From: Rhodanobacter sp. AS-Z3 | Lineage (GTDB): Bacteria; Pseudomonadota; Gammaproteobacteria; Xanthomonadales; Rhodanobacteraceae | Assembly: GCF_029224025.1 (NCBI RefSeq) | Contig: NZ_CP119392.1 | Span: 953,001-1,017,000 of the forward strand | DNA: 64,000 nt | Direction: 5' to 3' | Part shown: piece after piece, positions 8,804 to 15,293 of the stretch | How the letters are laid out: each line of letters starts with the position of its first letter | Position numbering within the stretch: the first letter of the stretch is position 1 | Program-made: the position numbers and the translations under genes | The notes under the pieces: generated by a model | What the model was told of the DNA's origin: nothing | The model's database searches: none | The model's input: the letters and a program-made list of their open reading frames with translations, nothing else

Positions 8804-8861
8804 ATTATGTATTTGACAAAGTGAATGTTTCAATCACTACTATGAGCATTACCAATACATA
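8804..8861. promoter_or_regulatory. Overlapping divergent promoters and dyad of aceBA and its LysR regulator
   Basis: The 122-base gap is AT-rich against a GC-rich background. For aceB (minus strand) TTGAAA (8833-8828) and CATAAT (8809-8804) are 18 bases apart. For the LysR gene (plus strand) TTGACA (8813-8818) and TACTAT (8838-8843) are 19 apart. Arms TATGTATT (8806-8813) and AATACATA (8854-8861) form a perfect inverted repeat across both promoters, and GTGA/TCAC (8821-8837) forms an inner dyad. This is the usual geometry of LysR autoregulation; binding itself is inferred. Confidence 0.55.
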
Positions 8862-8884
8862 TTTTAAGCTATTGAAGTTACGCA

Positions 8885-9922
8885 ATGAAAAACCTCGATC
8901 CAGCGCTGAGCAAGCCGAAAAAATCGCGCCGCAGCGCAGCAAAAAAGCGCGGTGATGGTGCGCGCGCCGAAAGCAGCGGCCGGTTCTATTACAAAGGCAA
9001 CCGGCACAAGCAGTTACGCGCGTTTGTGAGCGTAGTGAAGCTGGGTACGTTGACCCGTGCGGCGGAGGCTTTGTATCTCTCGCAACCCACTATAAGCCTG
9101 CAATTACAGGCACTTGAGCGCGAGCTTGGGGTGAGCCTGATGGAGCGGCGGCGTCGCCGCATCAACCTCACCGATGCAGGCGAAGCGCTGTACGAGCTGG
9201 CGCGGCCACTGGTTGAAGGTTGGGACACGCTGGATCGCGACTTCCAGGCGAAAGTGAAGGGTCTGCAGGCCGGCCGCCTGACCATCGCCGCCGGTACCTC
9301 CACTATCCAGTACCTGCTACCCGACCTGGTGCGCCGCTATCGCGAGCGCTTCCCCGCGGTGCAACTGCAGTTGGCCAATGTCACCGGCAAGGACGGCATG
9401 GCCATGCTGCGCGCGGACGATGCCGACTTCGCCGTGGGTTCGATGCTGGATGTGCCCAACGACATCGCCTGGGCGCCGATACAGCATTACGACCCGATGC
9501 TGATCATGCCGCCAGACCATCCGCTGGCAGAAAAGGAACAGATCACGCTGGAGGATTTGTCGCCGTATGGCTTGATCCTGCCGCCGCAACGGCTGTCGAC
9601 GTACCGGCTGGTTGATCTGGTCTTCCAGCAGCGGCAGGTGCCGTATCACGTGGCGATTGAAGTCGGCGGCTGGGACGTGATCAAGGAATACGTGGCGATG
9701 GGCATGGGCATCTCCATCGTCACCGGCATCTGCATCACCGAAGCCGACCACGCGCGACTGGCGGTGCGCAACATGAAGCAGTTCTTTCCGCAGCGCAGCT
9801 ACGGCGTGGTGATGCGCAAGGGCAAGTTCCTCACCGCCGAAGCGCGCGCCTTCATCGATCTGATTCGCCCAGGCCTGCTGACCCATCGCGAGCATGATGA
9901 TCCGGGTCATTCACAGCGCTGA
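8885..9922 (+). CDS. LysR-family transcriptional regulator of aceBA (CysB-like)
   Basis: A 345-residue LysR-type regulator. An unusual basic, Lys/Arg-rich N-terminal extension (~1-35) precedes the winged helix-turn-helix (~40-100; TLTRAAEALYLSQPTISLQLQ). A periplasmic-binding-protein-like effector domain (~125-330) follows. It is divergent from aceB, so it most likely controls the glyoxylate shunt; the effector is not evident. The ATG at 8885 has a poor ribosome binding site and an internal start cannot be excluded, since the extension is not part of the LysR fold. Confidence 0.88.
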   Translation: MKNLDPALSKPKKSRRSAAKKRGDGARAESSGRFYYKGNRHKQLRAFVSVVKLGTLTRAAEALYLSQPTISLQLQALERELGVSLMERRRRRINLTDAGEALYELARPLVEGWDTLDRDFQAKVKGLQAGRLTIAAGTSTIQYLLPDLVRRYRERFPAVQLQLANVTGKDGMAMLRADDADFAVGSMLDVPNDIAWAPIQHYDPMLIMPPDHPLAEKEQITLEDLSPYGLILPPQRLSTYRLVDLVFQQRQVPYHVAIEVGGWDVIKEYVAMGMGISIVTGICITEADHARLAVRNMKQFFPQRSYGVVMRKGKFLTAEARAFIDLIRPGLLTHREHDDPGHSQR

Positions 9923-9943
9923 AGTCGTGAGGCGTGTTGCGTG

Positions 9944-10540
9944 CTATACGCCGCGGTGCTTGCCTTTGAAAGGCGCATAGATTTCGCGCAGCCGCGCCAG
10001 ATCCGCTTCCACGTCATCACTGGTGTGGAATAGCGGGCCGACGCCGATGGTCTTGTCGGGATAGTTGAACCAGGCGGTGACGATCGGTACGTCGGATTCA
10101 TGCGCGATGCGCCAGAAACCACTTTTCCAGCGTGTCACCGGTTTGCGCGTGCCTTCCGGCGCAAGGCCCAGCCATAGCGATTCGTGCTGTTGCAACTGCT
10201 CGGTCATCTGCTCAACCACGCCCTTCGCTGCGCGGCGATCAATCGGCATGCCGCCGAGTCGGCGCAACAGCCCGCCGAGTGGGCCGCGGAACAGCTCCTG
10301 TTTGCCCATGAAGTGGATGTCGGCACCGATACCGACCTTCAGCAGCAAGCCCCACACGCCGTCCCACCACGATGAGTGTGGCGCGGCAATCAGCACAGCC
10401 TTGGGCACGTCGGGAAACTCGCCGACCAGGCTCCAGCCACACAACCGCATGACGCCGCGACACAGCTTGCGGCGCCAGTTGTCGGTCAAGTGCGGCATCT
10501 GCGGCGGCAACTGTTCGGGGCTGGGCAAATATCCCTTCAT
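9944..10540 (-). CDS. PlsC-like lysophospholipid acyltransferase
   Basis: A 198-residue acyltransferase of the PlsC/LPLAT superfamily. Motif I is HSSWWD (H-x4-D) and the acyl-acceptor motif is PEGTRK, with GKQELFRGPLG between them. It should acylate a lysophospholipid or related glycerol phosphate at the inner membrane. There is no obvious hydrophobic N-terminal anchor, unlike classical PlsC (~240 residues), so the exact substrate is uncertain. Its start overlaps the arfB stop by four bases (ATGA), indicating translational coupling. Confidence 0.8.
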   Translation of the reverse strand: MKGYLPSPEQLPPQMPHLTDNWRRKLCRGVMRLCGWSLVGEFPDVPKAVLIAAPHSSWWDGVWGLLLKVGIGADIHFMGKQELFRGPLGGLLRRLGGMPIDRRAAKGVVEQMTEQLQQHESLWLGLAPEGTRKPVTRWKSGFWRIAHESDVPIVTAWFNYPDKTIGVGPLFHTSDDVEADLARLREIYAPFKGKHRGV

Positions 10541-10959
10541 TCGAGATCCGGCTTGCGTGAGCGGGCTTGTTTGATTTGACCGCGTTGCTGCTTGCCGACC
10601 AGGCGACGTTCCTTCGATGCACGGGTGGGCCGAGTGGCAACACGTTTCTTCGGCGGAATCAGCACGCCGCGAATGAGTTCGACCAGTCGTTCGCGCACGT
10701 CGTCACGGTTGCGTACCTGTTCGCGGAAGCGGCGCCCCTGAATCACCAGCACGCCATCGGCCGTCAGACGGCGATCACGGCGTTCCAGCAGACGCGCGCG
10801 GATCTCGTCCGGCAACGATGGCGAATTGGTAACGTCAAAACGCAGTTCCACCGCGCTCTCGGTGCGGTTCACATGTTGTCCGCCCGGACCGTCGGCGCGC
10901 AGGAAGCGCTCGACCAGTTCGGACTCGGGCAGGGAGATGTTGCGACTGATGATCAGCAT
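10537..10959 (-). CDS. arfB: Alternative ribosome-rescue peptidyl-tRNA hydrolase ArfB
   Basis: A 140-residue release-factor-like protein. The catalytic GGQ motif appears in RADGPGGQHVNRTESAV (~22-38), and the C-terminal tail is Lys/Arg-rich (PPKKRVATRPTRASKERR...), as in YaeJ/ArfB, whose tail threads into the mRNA channel of stalled ribosomes. It lacks codon-recognition domains, consistent with hydrolysing peptidyl-tRNA on non-stop complexes. It overlaps the acyltransferase gene by four bases. Confidence 0.93.
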   Translation of the reverse strand: MLIISRNISLPESELVERFLRADGPGGQHVNRTESAVELRFDVTNSPSLPDEIRARLLERRDRRLTADGVLVIQGRRFREQVRNRDDVRERLVELIRGVLIPPKKRVATRPTRASKERRLVGKQQRGQIKQARSRKPDLE

Positions 10960-10996
10960 GCGGCCAGTCTAGTGGAGCGAGCAGGTAGTAATGGAA

Positions 10997-11064
10997 CGAG
11001 AAGTGAGAATCGCGCGGAACAGCGGAGCGCGATGCGCTGCCTTTCTCTCGCTTCTCACTTCTCG
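10997..11064. repeat. Inverted-repeat element with 13-base perfect arms
   Basis: CGAGAAGTGAGAA (10997-11009) and its exact reverse complement (11052-11064) flank a 42-base centre that carries its own TCGCGC/GCGCGA stem (11010-11015 / 11027-11032). It fills the gap between truC and arfB. The size and nested symmetry suggest a non-coding mobile repeat or a transcribed hairpin between the two genes; there is no T-run. It does not share the GTAGGAGC motif of the other repeats here. Confidence 0.6.
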
Positions 11065-11073
11065 CCCTGCCAC

Positions 11074-11778
11074 TCATTTCTCATAAGGCAGCTTCCAATC
11101 GAAGCGTTCCAGCAAACTCGTATAAGCCTCGTCCAGCGGCGCTTCGATGCGCATGGGCGCACCACTGATCGGATGCGCGAAATCCACACGCCATGCGTGC
11201 AGCAGCATCCGGTGGCAGCCGAAGTATTGCTTGTAGAGACGGTTGTGATCGCCGCGACCGTGCTGGCAGTCGCCAATCACCGGATGATGAATATGCGCCA
11301 GATGTTTGCGGATCTGCCGGAAGCGACCACTTTGCGGCTCGGCCAGAACGAAGGCGTAGCGCTGCTGGGGGTAACGGCCCAGCTCGATCGGCACCTCGAT
11401 CGTGGCGAGGCGGCGATAGCGGGTGCTGGCCTCGCGACGCGGGCCGGTTTCACGCGAGCCGGGCAGCGGATAGTCGATCACGTTGTCGCCCGGTTCGGGC
11501 CAGCCGCGAACCACCACCAGATACTGCTTGTGGATGGTGCGTTCCATGAATTGCTGACCCAGGGCGGCGGCAACGTCTTTGTTGCGTGCGACCAGCAATA
11601 CGCCGCTGGTGGCACGGTCCAGTCGATGCGCGAGGTAGACGTTGTCGCCGACTTGTTCGCGCAAGAGATCGATCAGAAATTCCTCGGCATTGCCGACCAT
11701 TTTCGAACGATGCACGGCGAGATTCGCGGGCTTGTTCACCGCGATCATCGCGTCGTCCTGGTAAAGGATCTCGATCAT
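11074..11778 (-). CDS. truC: tRNA pseudouridine(65) synthase TruC
   Basis: A 234-residue RluA-family pseudouridine synthase. The catalytic motif is HRLDRATSGVLL, preceded by a TruC-like N-terminus (IEILYQDDAMIAVNKPANLAVHRS) with no S4 domain. RHYRGLATVE-like and HLAHIHHPVIGDCQHG blocks match E. coli TruC, which modifies U65 in the acceptor stem of some tRNAs. Its start lies just right of a REP-type repeat and its stop just left of the 13-base inverted repeat. Confidence 0.88.
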   Translation of the reverse strand: MIEILYQDDAMIAVNKPANLAVHRSKMVGNAEEFLIDLLREQVGDNVYLAHRLDRATSGVLLVARNKDVAAALGQQFMERTIHKQYLVVVRGWPEPGDNVIDYPLPGSRETGPRREASTRYRRLATIEVPIELGRYPQQRYAFVLAEPQSGRFRQIRKHLAHIHHPVIGDCQHGRGDHNRLYKQYFGCHRMLLHAWRVDFAHPISGAPMRIEAPLDEAYTSLLERFDWKLPYEK

Positions 11779-11798
11779 GGGCCTGGTATGGATTTCTT

Positions 11799-11888
11799 CG
11801 TAGGAGCCCGCTTGCGGGCGATGCAGTTGCTTCTGAGAGCCCAGCGGAAGATAACGACGGAAGCATCGCCCGCGAGCGGGCTCCTACG
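11799..11888. repeat. REPIN-type element (two inverted REP arms)
   Basis: A GTAGGAGCCCGCTTGCGGGC arm at 11800-11819, extended by GATGC, is mirrored at 11863-11888 by an inverted copy differing at one base, with a ~38-base unrelated centre. The GTAGGAGC head plus a GC-rich palindrome is the layout of bacterial REP sequences mobilised by RAYT transposases. It lies between the truC start and the ubiB stop. No RAYT gene is present in the window. Confidence 0.8.
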
Positions 11889-11899
11889 GGGTCGGTTAG

Positions 11900-13549
11900 T
11901 CAGCGTGCGCGTGGCCAGCCGAGGACGAAGGCGAGCAGAGCGGCGATGCCGGCGCCGATTGCTGGCCACGGGCCGTGTTGCGGTGCCAGCGTCCACAACA
12001 GTGCCGAGCCGATCAGCAAGCTGCTACCAAGCAGCCCGCATGCGAGCACCTTGTGTTGGCCACGCGCACTTTGCAGAGCGATCTGCAGTGCGAGCGGGTC
12101 AGCCAGCTCACGCCGTTCTCCACGGCCGAGTTGGCGCAGCGCGTCCCGTACGCGCTCGGGAAACTCGGGCGCGTCGTGCAGCCATTCCGGCAGGCGCTTG
12201 CGTACTTCGCGCAGCGTGCGTAACGGGCTGTAACGTTCGCGCAGGATGCGCTTGAGCACCGGATGCGCCACTGCCCAGATATCGATCTCCGGATCAAGCA
12301 TGCGGCCGACACCTTCGATGTTCAGCAAGGTCTTCTGCAGCAGGATCAGTTGCGGCTGCACGGTCAGCTCGAAACGGCGCGCGGTCTGGAACAGTTTGAC
12401 CACCAACTCGGCCAGCGAAATCTGCGACAACGGGCGGGTGAAGTACGGCTCGCACACCGTGCGCACGGCGGCTTCCAGTTCATCCAGGCGCACATTGGAC
12501 GGCATCCAGCCGGCGTCGACATGCAGTTTGGCAATGCGCGCGTAGTCACGTTCGAACAGCGCGATGAAATTCTGCGCCAGCCAGTATTGGTCGGCCTCGG
12601 GCAACTGGCCCATGATGCCGAAATCCAGCGCGATGAAACGTGGTTCGGCCGTGCGTGTGGGGTCGACCCAGATGTTGCCGGGGTGGGCGTCGGCGTGGAA
12701 AAAATTGTCGCGGAACACCTGCTCGTAGAACACCCGCACGCCCTTGATTGCCAGCGCCTTGCGATCGAGCCCGGCCGCGTCGATCGCCGCGATGTCGTCG
12801 CTGCTGATGCCGTAAACGCGCTCCAGCGTCAGCACGCGGGTGGCGGTCAGGTCCCAGTGCACCTCGGGCACATAAAGATCCACGCCACTGGCGAAGTTGC
12901 GCTTGAGCAGACTGGCGCTGGCGCCTTCGCGCTGCAGGTCCAGCTCGTTCTCCAGCATCTTCTCGACTTCGGCAACCACATCGAGCGGGCGGATCTTGTC
13001 GGCGTTCGGATGCCAGCGCTGGGCCAGTTCGCCGAGGGAGCGCAGCAGCTTCACGTCACGCGCGATGCGTGCGTCAATACCCGGGCGCAGCACCTTGACT
13101 ACCACCTCCCGACCGTCATGCAGGGTGGCTGCATGGACCTGCGCGATCGACGCGGAGGCCAGCGGCGTCTCGTCGAAGCTGGCGTACAGGCGCTCAATCG
13201 GCTGCTTGAGTTCCTGCTCGACGATCACACGCGCTTCGGCGCCGGGAAACGGCGCGACTTGATCCTGCAGCAACGCCAGTTCGTCGGCGATATCGACCGG
13301 CACCAGATCGCGGCGGGTGGACAGTACCTGACCAGCCTTGACGAAGATCGGCCCCAGCTCGGTCAGCGCATGCCGCAGGCGGGCGCCACGCGGCAAGCCC
13401 GTGATGTCGACACGCGGCTTGCTCACGAACGGTCGCAGCAACTTCAGCGGGCGATACAGGTGTGCCGCGTCGACCAGTTCGTCGAGTCGATAAGCCAGCA
13501 GCACGGAGGCCACTCGCAGCAGGCGGGGAACCACCTTCAGCGGCGTCAC
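11900..13549 (-). CDS. ubiB: Ubiquinone biosynthesis kinase-like protein UbiB
   Basis: A 549-residue member of the ABC1/ADCK/UbiB atypical kinase family, needed for ubiquinone synthesis. The KxGQ motif ([15 protein letters not shown]), the Ala-rich loop ([13 protein letters not shown]), and the catalytic/metal motifs [13 protein letters not shown] and ALDFGIMG are all present. Two C-terminal hydrophobic helices (~495-545) anchor it to the inner membrane. It overlaps ubiJ by four bases, and UbiJ is a known partner in the Ubi complex. Confidence 0.95.
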   Translation of the reverse strand: MTPLKVVPRLLRVASVLLAYRLDELVDAAHLYRPLKLLRPFVSKPRVDITGLPRGARLRHALTELGPIFVKAGQVLSTRRDLVPVDIADELALLQDQVAPFPGAEARVIVEQELKQPIERLYASFDETPLASASIAQVHAATLHDGREVVVKVLRPGIDARIARDVKLLRSLGELAQRWHPNADKIRPLDVVAEVEKMLENELDLQREGASASLLKRNFASGVDLYVPEVHWDLTATRVLTLERVYGISSDDIAAIDAAGLDRKALAIKGVRVFYEQVFRDNFFHADAHPGNIWVDPTRTAEPRFIALDFGIMGQLPEADQYWLAQNFIALFERDYARIAKLHVDAGWMPSNVRLDELEAAVRTVCEPYFTRPLSQISLAELVVKLFQTARRFELTVQPQLILLQKTLLNIEGVGRMLDPEIDIWAVAHPVLKRILRERYSPLRTLREVRKRLPEWLHDAPEFPERVRDALRQLGRGERRELADPLALQIALQSARGQHKVLACGLLGSSLLIGSALLWTLAPQHGPWPAIGAGIAALLAFVLGWPRAR

Positions 13550-14196
13550 GCGGCGTTGCTCGACAGGCGCTGCAACAGCCGTTGCACGCGTGATTCCAGT
13601 CGTTCGCTGCGTTCGCGCAGTGCGTCCACGCCATCGAGGAAACCTTCGACCTCACCCGGTGCCATCGCCACCCGCGCTTCGTCGCGCAGCCAGTCGGCGG
13701 TGTCTTCAGTGAGATGGCTGGCGCTTTCGCGGGCGTGAGTCAGGCCGCTGCGTAGAGCCTTGGCCAGCGGCACACCGAGCACGTCGCCGAACGTGCGCGC
13801 GAATGCTTCCTCAAAATCGGGGGCGAACTTGCTGGCCAGTTTTTCCAGCCGGCGTGCGAGTTCGGCATCGCCGGCAATCTCCACCTTGCCGGGCGCGATC
13901 CCGTCATCATCGCGCCGAAACATCATCGCCAGCAGGCTGCCCGGTGAGGCGGCGACCTTCAACTGGTTGTCATCCTGCGGTGGGCCGACCTGCAGACGGC
14001 CGTCTTCGACCGTGACAGCGAGGGCGATTTCTGGGCCACGCAGATGCAACTGCACGCTGCGTCCGTTCAATGCCGCCAGCTTCTGCTGGGTGTCCGGATC
14101 GAGCGACAAGGTGTGGTTCAGCGCGGTTTCGAGTGCGCGGCCGGCGAGTTTGCGCAGCGGCTGCGGCAACCAGGAATTGGGAGAGGCAGTGGTCAT
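13546..14196 (-). CDS. ubiJ: Ubiquinone biosynthesis accessory factor UbiJ
   Basis: A 216-residue soluble protein. An SCP2-like lipid-binding domain (~15-120; [34 protein letters not shown]) is followed by a C-terminal coiled coil (~170-212; [21 protein letters not shown]). This is the UbiJ layout; the protein binds polyprenyl ubiquinone intermediates and helps assemble the Ubi metabolon. Translational overlap with ubiB supports the assignment. It is first in the ubiJ-ubiB pair. Confidence 0.92.
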   Translation of the reverse strand: MTTASPNSWLPQPLRKLAGRALETALNHTLSLDPDTQQKLAALNGRSVQLHLRGPEIALAVTVEDGRLQVGPPQDDNQLKVAASPGSLLAMMFRRDDDGIAPGKVEIAGDAELARRLEKLASKFAPDFEEAFARTFGDVLGVPLAKALRSGLTHARESASHLTEDTADWLRDEARVAMAPGEVEGFLDGVDALRERSERLESRVQRLLQRLSSNAA

Positions 14197-14226
14197 CGGC
14201 CAATTGTAGCCGTGCCGACCTTAATT

Positions 14227-14296
14227 CGTAGGAGCCCGCTGGCGGGCGATGCCGTTCGCGTCACTCAGACGCATCGCCCGCCAGCGGGCTCCTACC
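14227..14296. repeat. REPIN-type element supplying the trmL stop codon
   Basis: Two inverted copies of GTAGGAGCCCGCTGGCGGGC plus GATGC (14228-14252 and 14271-14296) around an 18-base centre. The right arm reaches into trmL: the TAG stop (14294-14292 on the minus strand) is part of the GTAGGAGC head. It is the same family as the element at 11799, with a variant loop (CTGGC instead of CTTGC). Confidence 0.8.
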
Positions 14297-14765
14297 GGTT
14301 GGCTGCCGCGCCGGCAAAGCCGAGTTGCCGCCATGCCTCGTAGACCGCAACGGCGACGGTGTTCGACAAATTGAGGCTGCGGCTGTCCGGGCACATTGGC
14401 AGACGCAGGCGCTGCTCGGCGGGAATCGTTTCGAGCACCGCCGCCGGCAGGCCGGCAGTCTCGCAGCCGAACAGCAGGGCGTCACCGTCGGCAAAGCGTG
14501 CGTCGACATGAGCGACGCGTCCGCGCGTGGTGAACGCGAACACGCGCGGATTACCCATCACCTCAAGGCAACCAGACAGGTCATCGTGTACCGCCATGCG
14601 GGCGTACTCGTGATAGTCCAGTCCGGCGCGGCGCAGTCGCGCATCGTCGAGTTCGAAGCCCAGCGGGCGGATCAGGTGCAAGGCTGCGCCGGTGTTCGCG
14701 CACAGGCGAATCACGTTGCCGGTGTTCGGCGGAATTTCGGGATTGAACAGGATGACGTGGATCAT
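14292..14765 (-). CDS. trmL: tRNA (cytidine/uridine-34-2'-O)-methyltransferase TrmL
   Basis: A 157-residue SPOUT methyltransferase, the minimal length for TrmL. Signatures are [28 protein letters not shown] at the N-terminus, [11 protein letters not shown] in the middle and [19 protein letters not shown] in the C-terminal knot that binds SAM. It methylates the wobble ribose of tRNA-Leu. The last residues (AGAAANR) vary in the family, and the stop codon comes from the adjoining REP arm. Confidence 0.95.
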   Translation of the reverse strand: MIHVILFNPEIPPNTGNVIRLCANTGAALHLIRPLGFELDDARLRRAGLDYHEYARMAVHDDLSGCLEVMGNPRVFAFTTRGRVAHVDARFADGDALLFGCETAGLPAAVLETIPAEQRLRLPMCPDSRSLNLSNTVAVAVYEAWRQLGFAGAAANR

Positions 14766-14798
14766 CTGTCCATTATCGCCGCTTCATGCGCTTTGCGA

Positions 14799-15020
14799 TC
14801 AACCGTTCAACGAAGGTACGCCAGCAATCAGCGGACACATCACGCCGTCAGCGGGCAGGGCGCAACTGCTCGGCGCGGCCAGCAACATGGCGCCGATGCT
14901 GTTGCTGTGTGCCAGCGGCACCGAGGCGGGGGTGATGGTCAACATCGCGCCGAAGATCAGGGCGCATACCGCCAGGCAGGCGAGGAACAGGCCGCGCAAC
15001 ATCAGGGTTTCGAATTTCAT
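14799..15020 (-). CDS. Small hypothetical membrane or secreted peptide
   Basis: A 73-residue protein with GGAG 8 bases before the ATG. Residues ~9-29 (RGLFLACLAVCALIFGAMLT) form one hydrophobic helix. The remainder (PLAHSNSIGAMLLAAPSSCALPADGVMCPLIAG) is neutral and has two cysteines nine residues apart, which could pair outside the membrane. I do not recognise a family. It is the C-terminal part of a very long open frame, but only this part has a start, a ribosome binding site and protein-like composition. It is divergent from the M16 peptidase gene. Confidence 0.5.
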   Translation of the reverse strand: MKFETLMLRGLFLACLAVCALIFGAMLTITPASVPLAHSNSIGAMLLAAPSSCALPADGVMCPLIAGVPSLNG

Positions 15021-15147
15021 GAGCTTGTCTCCGACGAGATGGGAAGAGTCCTTGCAGGTATACAGAGGCAACCCGCGTGCCAACGGTTGCAGGCAGTTCA
15101 AGTCATTGATTTTACGACACCCCGACCAAGACTTGGCCCGGCCCTGG

Positions 15148-15200
15148 CTGTCCGCGGACAGTGGCCGTGGCCGCTTCCGGACAGCCGCACGCGCGGACAG
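15148..15200. promoter_or_regulatory. Cluster of CGGACAG half-sites with a perfect palindrome
   Basis: CTGTCCGCGGACAG (15148-15161) is a 14-base perfect palindrome. Further direct CGGACAG copies lie at 15178-15184 and 15194-15200. All sit in the 273-base divergent gap between the small peptide gene and the M16 peptidase, ~95-145 bases upstream of the latter. Repeated half-sites suggest a transcription-factor operator array. The rest of the gap shows no gene. No specific regulator family is proposed. Confidence 0.4.
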
Positions 15201-15293
15201 CGTGCCGGCCGCGCGTATGCCGCAAGTCATTTGCGGTGCGTGTCCCGCACCCGCTAGCCTTGGGGGACTTATCCGTGAAACAGGAGGTTCACC

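Noticed and set aside
10567..12255. Plus-strand 562-codon open frame
   Set aside because: Antisense to arfB, truC and ubiB, which are unmistakable; composition is not protein-like.
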